A stretch of DNA of 64,000 nucleotides from Panopea generosa (GCA_029582155.1 CM055900.1:45742236-45806235), one strand, 5' to 3'; shown: positions 11,851 through 22,690, counted from the stretch's first letter. The notes: a model not told the origin generated them from the letters alone. Made by a program: numbers and translations.

Positions 11851-14800
11851 AAAGTGCAGTCCTCGCACGCAAAAGGTCACATACGAAAATTTGATCCATG
11901 GTTTGACTTGACGCCCTCTCAAAATCTCGAAGTCAACCACTTTTGAGATTTTTAAACGACATCGTATAGTCGTATATATATCGATGACTATAAAAATGAT
12001 ATATTTAGCTGAACATATTATCACTGAACTAATTAATATTTCATTTTTGCAATATATGAAGACATATTTATAAATCCATATTTTGTTTTTTATATTGAAT
12101 TAACGTTGTGATTATAAGAATTATCCAAATATTCATTCAAATGATAAATGTATACGTAACGACACTTTTTGATTCCCTCTTCTAGAGAGTAGTTTAAAAT
12201 TATATTTAAAAGTGGGAAACAACTTCTGTTAATATTCTTTGTCGTTTTTTAGAACTCTGACATCCTTCCGGTTTGTTTCAACAGATGGGAACTGTAACTA
12301 CAGCGAATGATTTGAACACGTGTCTGACGAGTAAAGAACACACATGGTCAGCAGCTGAATGGTCGACTGATCTTCTACTGGAGGCAACAATATAAGAATC
12401 TTACATGAATTTGAGGTTCGAAGTTATCCCAAGGGACGGAATTTTCTATCCGGACCGAAAAGGCCATGAATAATACTTTTTCTTGCATACCAAACATATT
12501 AGATAACTTTTTTTTATCATTATATTTTTTACAACAGTCGCTTTAAGGCCGTTAAATTATATGATTTACGTCATATTTTATACGTTACGTCATAAATGAG
12601 TCTTAACATCATAGTGCGAGAATTTTATCTCGGCCCTAGAGTGAGATAGAAATATCTAACCCCAGTAAAAGTACAGATATCCTTATCCGGTGTGCAAGAA
12701 TATAAGAGTCTTACATGGGTTTGTAGTTCAGATAGAAAATTCCGTCCCAAGGGATAACTGTTTTTGGCGGGAACGAGGCTTTACTGAGTTCCCGCGTAAA
12801 CAGATATCCCAAGGGACGGAATTTTCTATTTGAACCGAAAAAAAAAACAAGAATGATTCTTTTTCTTGCATACCAAATATATAAGATAATTATTTCAACT
12901 TATTTTATCATTACATTTTTTACAATGATCGCTTTTAAGACGTTAAGTTAATGAATTACGTCATATATTTTATACGTTACGTCATCAATTAGTCTTAACA
13001 TCATAGCGCGTCATAGCGCGAGAATTTGATCTCGGCCCTAGGGTGAGATAGAAATATTTAACTACGGTAAAAATGCATTTATCATTATCTGGTTTGCAAG
13101 AATATTTTATCTATCGGATTGACAGTCGAGATACATTTATCAAGTGGAAGTAGCAATCCGTTTTCTTACGAAAAAAGTTCACTGCAAAATTTGGAAATAT
13201 ATTGTACGAGTCAACGTCGTGGTGCAAACCCGTATTGGACGAGATCTCACGGAAGCTGATTTTAATCAAGTGTTTCGCCACTACACCATGGGCGAGTACT
13301 ATACATTCTTAATTGTACAAGTTTTCGGTGTAATGACATGTTATTATTAACCCTTTTTATAACACATGCAACAGTTGCAACATATTTAACGTTATAGAAG
13401 TGTTCAACAAGGTGAACGTTACATCAACTCTGGCTACCATGTAATTAAGCACACTAACTTTACGTGTTACCTTTGTCACATATGAACATTGACGGTAGAC
13501 TACACGATTTCCACTTCCATTGGGCGTCCCCAATATTGTAAGCACCACATAACTGGGTTGACTTCACCACGTTCTCCAGGCAAGTGTCCGGTACTTGTAA
13601 GTAATAAAGACATTAATTTTAAACATTTTAACACATGCTCCAGAAGACACCTTTTACAACATTGCTAAATTCGCAGATATTTGTTGAAAACCTTGCTTAT
13701 ATCATTGTGTTGTTGTGTGGAGTTAAAAAATCCTTTGCGAACGTTTAAGGCGTGTCCGCAGACCGCAATAAATATACATATCTAAAACATATCTTTGTTG
13801 GTACACACTTATAAGAGAAGTAATTTGTCAGTGATTCATGGCAGCTACAGTTAACAGATTTCTCTTGTTTATAAACGGAAACGAAAAATAAACGGAAATT
13901 GGTCTACTTGGCGTTGTTCATCCACTTCCCATTAAGTCATGCGATTAAACAAAAACAAACAGCTCAAGGAGGTGTTTAATCTGTGTTTAATCGAACGTTT
14001 AAAGCGAACATGTCGTTCAGTTCACTTCTGTTATCAAACGTTTGCAAACAAATTAAACGTTTAAGCGAACTGAACGCAGCCCTGCTTTTAACCACATTTC
14101 CGCGCAAGCTGTGATATCTAACTTTATTTGTTCAATAAATGGACTTGTGTTTATAATAAATCTGCATTACGTACAAAATCGTTATTCTTTCGTGGGGTTT
14201 AAATTTGGGTATTTTGATTTGTTTAATTGTTTTTGGTTTAGATGAGGATAGGTGTGGACCGATAGAAGTGTTGTCTATTAGTTTATGTCAAACATTGACT
14301 CTGTGATAGTAGGTGTTGATATGGTATCAATTAAATCATCAATGACAACACATGGAAAGAGATATATTACTCACCATTTAAGTTTGCAATAGCTTCTCAA
14401 TTACAGTGGTTCCAAGTGAGAATTAACCATAGACTATTGCCAACTAAAGCTTTTTTATATAAAATTAAAGTAAAAGAAAGTCCCCTTTGCAGTTCCTGTC
14501 AACAGGTAGAGACAATTACGCATATGCTGTGGACCTGTCCTGAAACTTAAATATTTCTTCAAGAAATAAAAGATACCCTACTGTCGAAAAATATACCATA
14601 TATATTCAATGAAGAAGAGTTCATTTTTAATATTGGAAAGCATTTTTTTGAGGCAGACCTGTTTTTTTTCACTCCAAATTAAGTATTATATATTCTCCTC
14701 AAAAAGATTAGATATCCCTCTATCCATAAATGCTTTTAAAAATAAGGTAGCTTGGGCTTTTAAAACATATAAACACCTTGCAATAAAAAACAACAACTTA

Positions 14801-17800
14801 CAATGTTTCGAAAAAGATTGGCAACCAATTCTGCAAGCAGTTAGTTAATTATTTTTCTGTAAGATGTACAGATACTTGGCCAGTTAGTCAGAAATGATAC
14901 CATAAAATAACTTAGTTTAAAGTAATAAAAAAATATAATATATTTAAAACCCACACAGACACATGTATATATATTTCTTTCTTTTATCCATTATCTTCTC
15001 TCATCGACAAATATTTTAAGCTATAAAAAAAAAGAAGAGACGTTTTACCTGAAAACTCATTTATATTTCCCTTTACCTTATTTTTATTATATTAAAGAAA
15101 TATAGAAATGTAGAAACAAAGACAAAATACATATAAAAATATATATTGTATGATATTAAGTTCACTGAAGGTCTTATTTTTAGAATATTAAAGACCATAG
15201 AGAAACATACAAAAACAAGTTACAAATACACATGTGTATTTGATATAATATATATTTATATATGTAATAAGTTCTTTTTAAGAATGATAGTGTTGCGTGC
15301 ACGTAATTGTTTTTTCTATATTTATATGCTGACAGTGTAAAGTGTGCGGTGGGATGTTCCTCCTCGACCCACAACACACTCATGGACGGGGAGAATAAAT
15401 GAGTTACTGTAAGGTAGCTGAAAAAAAAAAAAAAAAAAAATCAATGATTGCCGTATCCTAAGAAAAAAACGTTCATTTATACAACATTTATAATTAACGA
15501 ACTTCATATTATAAACTTCATGAATTATTTTCCTTGCAATGTTATCTCTATTATTTATTATTTTTATTTTAATTTGCAGTAAAATGTCTAGAAGCATCTG
15601 TTATTTATCTTTAAAAAAATAGGCAATAGAGCAAGATGAATTATATTATTACGAGCCCTTGTGTAACAATGGATTTTTAAAAAGATAATAAGTTTTGAAT
15701 TATTAATAGATAAACCTTTTTTTCAAACAAAATATATTTATCAAGATTATCCAAAACTATAGAATTTGTAAATAACATTTTTAACACTACATTATGCCTA
15801 CATATACCCAATGATTCTTATCATTGTATGGATAACTATAAACATACCAAAATAATATGTTAAAAAGTGCTTTTTTAGCTAGGTCTGGACTAACTAGATT
15901 TACCTATTTTGTTATGTACCAATAGGTCACGTGATCACATTTTGTTTTTGATTCGATCAATCATATTGGTTTCACATAGACGAAGTTGTTTCCTCTTAGA
16001 AAATGTCTGAATGAGATTTATTTTTGAAATAGGGGTTTCGTTTTAATTTCCCAACTTCAATTACAGTATTATATTTGTCTCTTTTTGTAAATTTGAAATT
16101 CCAGATAATTCGCATTTTACGTATGGATGATGGGACGCTGCGTGTTCTTTTTCAAACTATTTTATTTTTCATCTATTTTCAGCATTTTATAGCCTGACAC
16201 ACTGCCTTTAAAGTAATGTGTGTTTTGCGAACATGTGTTCACTACGTGTTACAGGCCATTTTGTACAAACACTTAATATATATAAATTTACTAAAATTGA
16301 TTACAATTTTAAGCAATTTTATTGCTAACGGTTGTTGGCTTTATTTTGGTTGTTTTTATTTTAGATACTACTTTCTTGCTTAACAAATTAAATGATTTAG
16401 CTTTGTTTTATACTGGCTTAGGAAAACAACAACCAACCCCTTAAACCAAAAACACAACATAATCAACGACAACACAAAACAACAACATCAATAATAACAA
16501 ACACAAAATCATACAACACAACCCCGCTCTCAAAAGAATAACAACAACAAACAACAAACAAATAGCATCATAGATAAATATTATTTATGATGAAACTAAT
16601 GAACGAATAAAGTTTTAAGGCACGTTGACAAATAAATTCACCTGTATCACATGGTATTATATAAATAATAGTGTTTAAAGGTAGTTTTATCATTTGATTC
16701 CAAAAATGTTTCTTGAAAACAAAATGCCATAAACAAATCTCGCTTTCAATTTTACGACATTGGAGGAATCAGATGATGCCTGCTCGATTTGATATCAGGT
16801 GTTTAAAAGTTTGTTGTGTAAACGTATATTGTCTTCAGACTCTTCCAGTTGCCTCGCCGGTGTTCTTTTGTAGCAAATGAAAAATGAATTAAATGAAAAA
16901 TACTCGAACAAGTTGATTGAAAGCCATATAGTTCATAGAATGATATAATAAGTAAAAAAGTTCTCAGCCCTCTTAGGAAACCAATATTGTAGTGTAAGTA
17001 ATGTTTGGAATAGAGTTTAACGCCATTTTCAACACATTTCAGGTTATATATGGCATATCCAGTTTTACTGGTAGAGGAAGACCTTAGACTGAATCAGACC
17101 GAGTAGAACCATCGTACTTTAGCAAGTAACTGGCAAACTTTCTCACATAAAGTTTTTGGAGCGAGCGGGACACGAACCTACGACCTCAGTGGTGAGACGT
17201 AAGTGATATTGAGACTGCGCCTTAGATCAGTCGGCCGCGGAGGACCCTTTGTGTATGTAATGTAAAGTTTTATTGTTATGTGATATAAATTTTAACCCTT
17301 TACTCCAAAGATCGAGTTTTCTCGCCTTTGAAAACATTGCAGGAAGAGTTCAGATTGCTCGTAACGAAAACAGTGCAGGAAGAGTTGTTAAGATTGCTCG
17401 TAACGAGCAATATGAATACTTCCTGCACTGTTTTACACTCTGTCAGTTAATATAAACATAATTCACCTATAATTTAAAAGCCTTCTATTTTAGGTGTCCA
17501 AAGATGTCTATATTAGAGGTGTCAAAAGGCGTCTATATGAAGTAAAGGGTTAAAAAGAACAATGAAATATTACGAAATTGGAAAAGTTAATTTTGATAAA
17601 TAAAATAGGTACTACAATTTTGTTGTTCAAATAAATACCTGCTTCGTATACAGAAAGGTAGCCATCTCCGCCACATGAGGTTCCTTTAGGAACAATGCAT
17701 TCGGACGTACATTTTGTAGAAGCAAGATCATTTAAACTCTCGGCTTGGACAGTACCTCCCAAACAATAGCAATCCACTATGCTATTAGTATTTTTCATTT

Positions 17801-20800
17801 GCTAAAAACAAAAATCCTTATTTTGTGTATTATTAAGGTAGGTCATGAATAAATATATAACATAGAAACACATTGGAGCTTGAAAATTACCCGTGAAAAA
17901 AACTGATATAGAAGAGGCTCTACTGGACGCAGAAGATTGCAGGTTCAATCCCCAGCTCGACCCGATGCCGCTCATAAAACTATACTCAGTACTGGTTCTA
18001 CCCAGGAAGCGGACTCGAGAGCGGTTCATATTAGCTCTGAGCTTTCATCGCAATCGAGCTAAAATTAATTAGAGCTAAAATTAATTAGTATAAACTAACA
18101 TTGGTGTTCTCTCATAGCTGTTAGCAAGTTCCTGTTAAACACTTTGGAATAGTTATTTAGTGCTTTGATGGTTAACCTATTACTCCTTCCAAATGTGTTC
18201 AACTTTTTAATTATAAAGATTGTATCACAATATAAACTAATTGGAATGGAAGACGTATAGCGACTCGTTCTTGGGGCTTGTTTTAATAAGAAAGTTGTTA
18301 TACCTTCTGCATGATAGATACATTTATTTATATATGAAGAAGGGTTTCATTGGAAGGAGAGAACGAACCCGTGTTCTCTCACCAATAATCATTCTTTAGC
18401 ACGTCGTGATTTTTACTTATATCATCAACATTATTTTTATAGATACAAAATACTCGAACCGACTACATATCAATTTGAAAACTATTGTTTTATTTTATTG
18501 TATTTAATTGTATGGCGTTTAGATATTGCTTACAGCTGCTCGATCTTATAAGCACAGTTATGAAGGAAGATGTATCATGGCGTAAACATTAATCATAATT
18601 ATGTTATTCACGCGAACATGACACACGCCTGATCGGTTCTAGATCGTTCCTCATTATTCTTTGTCAGTTACTTGCGGAATGACGGTGGTTCTACTCAGAT
18701 TCATTCTGAGTTTTTCTTCGCCACAAAAAAAAATACTGGATATGCCACATATAACCATGTTAGAAATAATACATGAACTTGAATAACAAGCCTGATTAGA
18801 CCGAGACAATATTTCGGTACCTTTATCATGTTTGGTCGCCTATGTTCGTATTGTATTGTAATTATGTCAAGTACTCACCTGAATACCAAAATATTTGTTG
18901 TTGCAAGCAGAGAAGCAGTTTCCGAGATCGGACCGCATCACAAATTTACGGTGTGTGGTTATTTTGTCCAGATTCACACATCCTAGACCATCAAACGTGT
19001 AAATTATCGGTGAAACAGTAAAATACATTAAAATAAGAACGAATCAAATGAAGATAACCCAGTAAACGTATTTTTCTGAGATATGAGCTTTCTAAAACAC
19101 CTTAATCAAATTTCTAATAATATACCACGTTACCCCATAATAGGAGTGGAGACAGTTGTGAAATTCCATTTATGTGTCAGTAGTATTTACTGATATATAA
19201 AAGCTCTTTTAACCAAACTATTGCAGGGGTCATACTGGCATCTAAAGTAACAAGATAATATTGGTGGAACCGATTGATGCTCCCCCAAGTGAGTGTTTAA
19301 CTCTGTACCATATGGTAATGATATTGAACGGGGGAAGTAACTGTGAGAGTTCTTAGGAGAAGTCAATACATTATTTTTTTATTTCGTGATATAAGACATT
19401 GTACAACATACTTTGTATAGGTCATTATGATGCTTTCTAGCAAGTTTCATAAAATTCCAACATAGGGTTGTAGAGAAATAGCGCTGACAAGAATTTGGTC
19501 ACAGACAGAATCAAAGGACCTAACTACGTGAAAAACCATCGAACCGGAACACAAAGACAATATGCGCATCTGCACTTGGTAATGATGCATCCTAGCAAGG
19601 TTCATAAAATTCCAACCTGAGGTTGTAGAGAAATAGCGCGGACAAGAATTTGGTCACATACTCAATTAAAGGGCAATAACTCCATGGAAAATCATCGAAC
19701 AGGAACACAAAGACAATATGCACATCTGCACTTGGTAATGATGCATCCTAGCAAGGTATAAAATTCCAACCAGAGGTTTAAGAGAAATAGCCCGGACATG
19801 AACTTGGGGCGCTCGGACGGACGGACGCACGGACGGACAAAGCGGCGACTATATGCTTCCATCCTTTGGGGAGCATAATTAACGAGTTATCTTTTAAGCG
19901 GGGTGGACGTGTTGTGGATAGACACATGGAAGTGCTGACTGTTCAGCTAGGGTTTACGGTATCAATCCCTAGCTCGACCTTATGATAACACTCAGTGCTG
20001 GTTCTACCAAGGAAGCGGACTCGAGAGCGATTCATATAAATACTGAGCTTTCTTTGAAATCGCGATAAAATAAATTAATGTAAACTAACTTCAAGTGATG
20101 TATGGCTACTAGTTACTGAGAGATGAGTCTACTGAAAACGTTAATCAAATCATTAGGTAGCTAAAACATGAAGCAGAAAACAACAGCGACGTCGGGGCGT
20201 GTACAATAGCTTCCATTTTCTTCGAAAACTTAGCCAAAACAATCATAACAATGCTCAAGTTGATAATTCGTAAGTAATATTCAGATATTTTCTTATGTGT
20301 TATTTTCTATATTCAACACATGTAAATATAATAAACGATTTCCAACTGTAACAGTTATAAATAATGATAAACAAACAAATACTTGTCTGTAGTGTATAAT
20401 GTTGCAACTCTTTGACTATCACAAGTCACCGGAGCAACTGCCTACCCTACCCATTCAGATTCGGGTGTTATTCAAATCTGTAGCAACCATGTATCCAACA
20501 GGGCAGAGACACGTTAAACACACCAATTATGCATTAAACACACAATATGGACGCTATGAACATATGCATACGTGTTAGACATTCATAACCACTCTTTTTG
20601 TTTAGCAAACAATAATATAACCTTACTAATGAAAAAAAAAATTTACGTTTTCAAAATTTTGGACCGGCAGTTGTATTAACGTTTGTTCTGAACAGCCCGT
20701 TGTATATGCAATAATCAGACAGATTGTGCGTGCTATATGTGTTTTCATGTGTATGAGGAAATAAAGAAATACTCAAAATGCCAAATAGTTCAGGAACACA

Positions 20801-22180
20801 AAAACGTATGAATTCAATAATAAAGTTTTGATATATATGGAGCATATTCAAAACTGAAGAAATGTGCGTTAGAGAATAACAAATTTAAAAGTTGCCAACA
20901 CCAATAATTACAAGTAAATAAGGATCACTAAAGCTCGATAGGAAATAATGCTGTTCTTGAGATTCGGACTCAATCATTTAAGATAACTTACCTGTATACT
21001 GGAATATCCTGAAAGAATGTACGTAACCTATCCATGCTTTGTCACCTGGCTGTAAATCAGTGTTATCCAATTTAGCTAGTATCCCATCGTGCGTGTATGT
21101 TAAAGTTGGGACAGCTAACGTACAGTTATTGTTGGAATATTGCCACGTCTTGTCGTCAGAAAACGTGTTCACATATATCTGTTGGGCTGGAATATGTAAG
21201 CAGTTGATTTGCCTATTGTTATACATCAAGTAAATTTAGAAATGAGATTAAATGAAACTAATGAACAAAAATAAGTAACTAAATATCCAATAGCAGACAG
21301 AGTTGAGAACGTAAATATAGTGCAGAATATAAAAATCATGATCATCTTTTGGATGAAAACTGAAGGTACTACAGTGTTTACAAAAATGCATGTAGTTAAG
21401 AAACGGACACATCACCATGGCATATGTCAGTTGAGATAAACTGCATTATGTTACGTTAAATGAAGCTTCGTTTAGTCAAATTACACGATTACAACAGTGT
21501 CTACAAGAGGGGACTTTTAAATGCATCTTCTATACAATATTGTTACATATTAATGGTCAATTTACAATTACTAACACATACTTTGCCTGTCTATAAATAT
21601 GCTCTCAATGTCTCACTTTAGAATAACCTCCCTCACATGATGGTAGCAAGATTCTTACGTCCAAGAAATTAGCGCTGTGTAAAGCGGTTGGACAATTATT
21701 TTGATGCATAAATGTCATATTTCATTTTCATGATTTCTGCAAAGTTTGGATGATATTGGGAACTGTTTGATGAAGCTATAACAGTTTAAAGATGCCGAAG
21801 TGGTACAGTGCAACCATCTTTTTTTCTGCATAATTGGACTAACAGAGGACTATCTATGGGAACAAGACACTTTTAGAACCATTGGTAATGTATCCACAAG
21901 TTCATATTTTTATGTGTAGAACAGTACAAAATTAATTGTTTTGTAAGACGTCAAGGCTGGGGCTCAATACAGGAAGTTTTAGTTTATACATGTTGTCCTT
22001 GATACATGCGACCGGATAGCGATATCAACTTCCAAGAATGCAGCACAATTCAGAAATACACAGCTAGGAAGAAACTGACACATTACATCACGTATGAATA
22101 CACTCATTATAATAGCCCAAACAGGACAACTTACCTTTCACAACAGCAACATATACAATCCACAAATATAATATTACCAT
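4798..22180 (-). CDS. Gene A: transmembrane C-type-lectin/WSC receptor-like protein, complete (10 exons)
   Basis: The coding join on the minus strand is 22135-22180, 20992-21186, 18879-18982, 17639-17801, 13471-13593, 10155-10361, 8916-9026, 7776-7832, 6233-6314, 4798-5407. This gives 1698 bases and 565 residues plus stop. Every intron is GT-AG and the phases agree. Layout: signal peptide 1 to about 16; CTLD1 first half 17-80 with a TW..S...C start and a WIG-type motif; eight-Cys WSC domain about 80-169; CTLD1 second half 170-210 (LCG...W.W..C....FIC); second, degenerate CTLD-like domain 211-316 (W.EAS..C ... WTG ... ALC); Thr/Ser stalk 317-335; transmembrane helix about 337-359; tail 360-565 with 12 Tyr. 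The family is consistent with a cell-surface carbohydrate or protein receptor that signals through tyrosine phosphorylation; ligand and pathway are unknown. The start ATG (22180) is followed directly by the hydrophobic signal. Non-coding 5' exons cannot be excluded. The gene model is my reconstruction, not supported by transcripts. Confidence 0.85.
5517..6290. repeat. 54-bp minisatellite (14 units) made from an exon end plus its splice donor
   Basis: The actaatctctgtacaa-type core recurs about every 54 bp from 5517 to 6215. On the minus strand each unit reads ...CGATG|GTATTGTACAGAG, the end of exon 9 plus its intron start. Gene C has one such unit at 55534-55590. The array fills most of intron 9 of gene A. 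Because 54 is a multiple of 3, long open frames run through it on both strands. Confidence 0.92.
6233..6314 (-). CDS. Gene A exon 9: transmembrane helix
   Basis: Acceptor ACTTTCAG|TTGG, donor CATCGATG|GTACAG, 82 bases, phase 1 to 2. It reads GIYIGIVVAVVVLVCFGVLG followed by FVCWHR, a single-pass helix then basic residues. The donor was chosen because TG|C (gene A) and TG|T (gene C) both restore Cys and open the tail frame. The exon end and donor are repeated 14-fold in the adjacent minisatellite. Confidence 0.85.
6375..7605 (-). mobile_element. Decayed mariner-type (Tc1/mariner) DNA transposon in intron 8 of gene A
   Basis: The termini are ctaggggtgttttataaata (left) and, read inward from the right, cgagggtgttttatgaataa, continuing to ataatgcaa on both sides, flanked by TA (6373-6374 and 7606-7607). 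Transposase fragments on the minus strand include GDDIWVHFW (about 6940-6990) and HPPYSPDMAPCDYLLFP (about 6555-6625), classic mariner catalytic-core blocks. The HDN-type block near 6690-6700 is mutated to HE and the frame is broken, so the element is inactive. It is about 1.23 kb, the usual mariner size. Confidence 0.88.
7776..7832 (-). CDS. Gene A exon 8: extracellular stalk
   Basis: Acceptor TTATGCAG|GCAG, donor CAAAG|GTAAGT, 57 bases, phase 1 to 1. It encodes a Ser/Thr-rich juxtamembrane stretch containing SPYTEKTSK. Gene C has a shorter (45-base) paralogous exon at 56903-56947. It lies 171 bases from the right end of a mariner element. Confidence 0.8.
8916..9026 (-). CDS. Gene A exon 7: second half of second CTLD-like domain
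   Basis: Acceptor TTTGTAG|ACAC, donor ACTAATG|GTAACC, 111 bases, phase 1 to 1. It encodes TLFGYIEV ... DDSLGKALCTN, with the closing Cys of the domain. Gene C 58172-58282 is the same length and shares LFGY.EV and SLGKALC. Confidence 0.85.
9110..9440. repeat. ~62-bp minisatellite, five units
   Basis: Units start caaaacatatacatataaca at about 9112, 9173, 9239, 9301 and 9364 and contain ttgctatatat and caatgtgaga. The array lies about 85 bp from the acceptor of gene A exon 7, within intron 6. Confidence 0.85.
10155..10361 (-). CDS. Gene A exon 6: first half of second CTLD-like domain
   Basis: Acceptor ATTTCAG|AATAC, donor ACAC|GTATGT, 207 bases, phase 1 to 1. It contains ADKWREASYIC (first helix and Cys), YPAKYNAQFD and DVWTGLLRSYVV (WIG-like). 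The length is identical to the gene C exon 59751-59957, which shares YPAK..AKFD and DVWTG.MRSYVV. Confidence 0.85.
11799..11847. repeat. (GT)n microsatellite
   Basis: About 24 uninterrupted GT dinucleotides in intron 5 of gene A. Confidence 0.97.
12421..13104. repeat. Two direct ~280-300-bp repeats with an inverted-repeat junction
   Basis: 12421-12702 and 12803-13104 are direct repeats: both start atcccaagggacggaatttt and share cttttcttgcatacc, tacgttacgtcat, tcttaacatcatag, ctcggcccta and gcaagaatat. Between them, 12731-12774 and 12788-12830 form an inverted repeat around a 13-base loop. This looks like an unclassified DNA element with terminal inverted repeats; no transposase was seen. Confidence 0.75.
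13471..13593 (-). CDS. Gene A exon 5: second half of CTLD1
   Basis: Acceptor CTTACAAG|TAC, donor GACAAAG|GTAACA, 123 bases, phase 1 to 1. It reads ...STQLCGAYNIGDAQWKWKSC...MFICDK, the C-terminal lectin signature with the C2-C3 and C4 cysteines. Gene C 62663-62794 is the paralogous exon (132 bases). Confidence 0.85.
14375..15441 (+). mobile_element. L1-like LINE ORF2 C-terminal fragment
   Basis: Conceptual fragments read ...QLQWFQVRINHRLLPTKAFL, SPLCSSCQQVETITHMLW followed by TCPET, and farther on NKVAWAFKTYKHLAIKNN. The CxxC...HMLW.CP arrangement is the Cys-rich end of L1/Tx1-type ORF2. An in-frame stop (near 14550) and a frame change break it. A run of about 20 A at 15421-15441 may be the element's poly(A) tail. 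It lies in intron 4 of gene A, antisense to the gene. Confidence 0.7.
16425..16565. repeat. AAC-rich low-complexity stretch
   Basis: This plus-strand stretch consists almost only of A and C (aacaac, cacaaaac), purine/pyrimidine-biased and without a fixed period. Confidence 0.7.
17040..17245 (-). repeat. tRNA-derived SINE
   Basis: On the minus strand 17160-17243 reads like a decayed tRNA, with an A-box-like GACTGATCTAAGGCGC and a B-box-like GTAGGTTCGTGTCCCGC. It is followed by a body containing GTAACT, GAGTAGAACC-type and GGCATATCC-type segments. A body fragment in the opposite orientation is present at 18660-18770. Not a functional tRNA: the acceptor stem cannot be closed. Confidence 0.65.
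17639..17801 (-). CDS. Gene A exon 4: WSC domain, second part
   Basis: Acceptor GTTTTTAG|CAAATG, donor GAAGCAG|GTATTT, 163 bases, phase 0 to 1. It contains DCYCLGG, STKCTSEC and SCGGDGYLSVYE, the five remaining cysteines and the CGG..LSVY ending characteristic of WSC domains. WSC domains are known or presumed carbohydrate-binding modules. Confidence 0.88.
17885..18080 (+). repeat. SINE copy (CTCGACC...CAGTACTGGTTCTACC family)
   Basis: It has a tRNA-like head ending in attgcaggttcaatcccc (B-box), then gctcgacccgatgc, cagtactggttctaccca, ggaagcggactcgagagc and gagctttc-tcgcaatcgagct. The same body is at 19950-20085 (+), 34225-34375 (+), 56120-56310 (-) and, truncated, 30380-30475 (-). It lies in intron 3 of gene A. 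Confidence 0.75.
18660..18770 (+). repeat. Fragment of the same SINE as 17040-17245, inverted
   Basis: It shares, in reverse orientation, the gtcagttact, gtggttctactca and ctggatatgccac segments found at 17050-17150. The pair is inverted around exon 4 of gene A. Confidence 0.6.
18879..18982 (-). CDS. Gene A exon 3: WSC domain, first part
   Basis: Acceptor GGTCTAG|GATG, donor ATTCAG|GTGAGT, 104 bases, entering in phase 1 and leaving in phase 0. It encodes GCVN ... DLGNCFSACNNKYFGIQ, the first three cysteines and the FGI segment of a WSC domain. The junction with exon 2 gives YTGC, the usual WSC opening. Confidence 0.85.
19425..19880. repeat. ~155-bp tandem repeat inside a dispersed element
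   Basis: The segment gcaaggttcataaaattccaa ... gagaaatagcg ... aacacaaagacaatatg ... gcacttggtaatgatgc recurs at about 19429, 19583 and 19738. It ends with a (ggac)n-rich stretch and actatatgcttccatcctttgg. Located in intron 2 of gene A. Confidence 0.75.
19950..20085 (+). repeat. SINE copy (CTCGACC...GCTGGTTCTACC family)
   Basis: Second copy of the SINE at 17885-18080, with tatcaatccctagctcgacc, cagtgctggttctaccaa and ggaagcggactcgagagcga. Confidence 0.7.
20992..21186 (-). CDS. Gene A exon 2: first half of CTLD1
   Basis: Acceptor ATATTCCAG|CC, donor TACACAG|GTAAGT, 195 bases, phase 1 to 1. It encodes the amino half of a C-type-lectin fold: a TWQYSNNNC helix with the first conserved Cys, then a DLQPGDKAWIGY segment matching the WIGL region. 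Gene B 43128-43322 has identical length and the same motifs (AWLGY). Confidence 0.85.
22135..22180 (-). CDS. Gene A exon 1: signal peptide
   Basis: ATG at 22180 opens MVILYLWIVYVAVVK, a hydrophobic signal-peptide core. The donor AAAG|GTAAGT leaves one base that completes an Ala codon with exon 2. The paralogous exon in gene B (43842-43887) has the same length (46) and phase, which supports this start. Confidence 0.85.
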
Positions 22181-22389
22181 CTTGACTTTTAAAGTCTGAA
22201 AAATATTAAATGTGTCGTGACCATTGTCACTTCGAAATATACAACAATAATATGTCGAAAATTCCCTTGATGAATTCATCTCATATCACGAATTTGAATA
22301 AAAGATATTTCACATTTTATACATGCACATACGAATGAGATACTAATATATATATAACAATCTATACAACTTAAAAAATGCAAACTATA

Positions 22390-22690
22390 TCAGTAGTACA
22401 GTTGACTGGTGTGAAGTTGTTATATCCGGTTAGCAATTAAACAATGAACGTTAGTCAACATTGAAGTAGGACGTTTGGACAAGAATGGAAGTGAAAGTTC
22501 ATCGCAACGGCGGGCTAGCAACAGAGCGTTCAACTCATATGTAACAGAATTTGGGTCCGATCATCGGTTTGTCACTATATACCATTAAAATAGTACACAA
22601 ACATTTCTCTTTCGATACGATAGTTCCGTGAATGGTCGACTCATTGGCAGTATTCTATGACTGGGTAGGGTACTATACATGTGACTGCGC
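22390..22690 (-). promoter_or_regulatory. Duplicated 5' flank of gene A (candidate promoter region)
   Basis: This segment lies 210-510 bp upstream of the gene A start codon. It is homologous to 44060-44345 at the matching position upstream of gene B: shared blocks include acgttagtcaacattgaag, ttatatccgg/tcatatccag and aaaatagtacac. It contains a decayed tRNA-like stretch. No TATA box or start site is assigned; the promoter role is inferred from position and shared retention only. Confidence 0.4.

Noticed and set aside
13144..13350. 68-codon plus-strand open frame in intron 5 side of gene A
   Set aside because: Follows directly on the inverted-repeat element and shows no recognisable domain or splice partner.
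17160..17243. Possible tRNA gene on the minus strand
   Set aside because: A- and B-box-like stretches exist but the cloverleaf cannot be closed and a SINE body follows. Same reasoning for 55395-55495 and 56120-56310.
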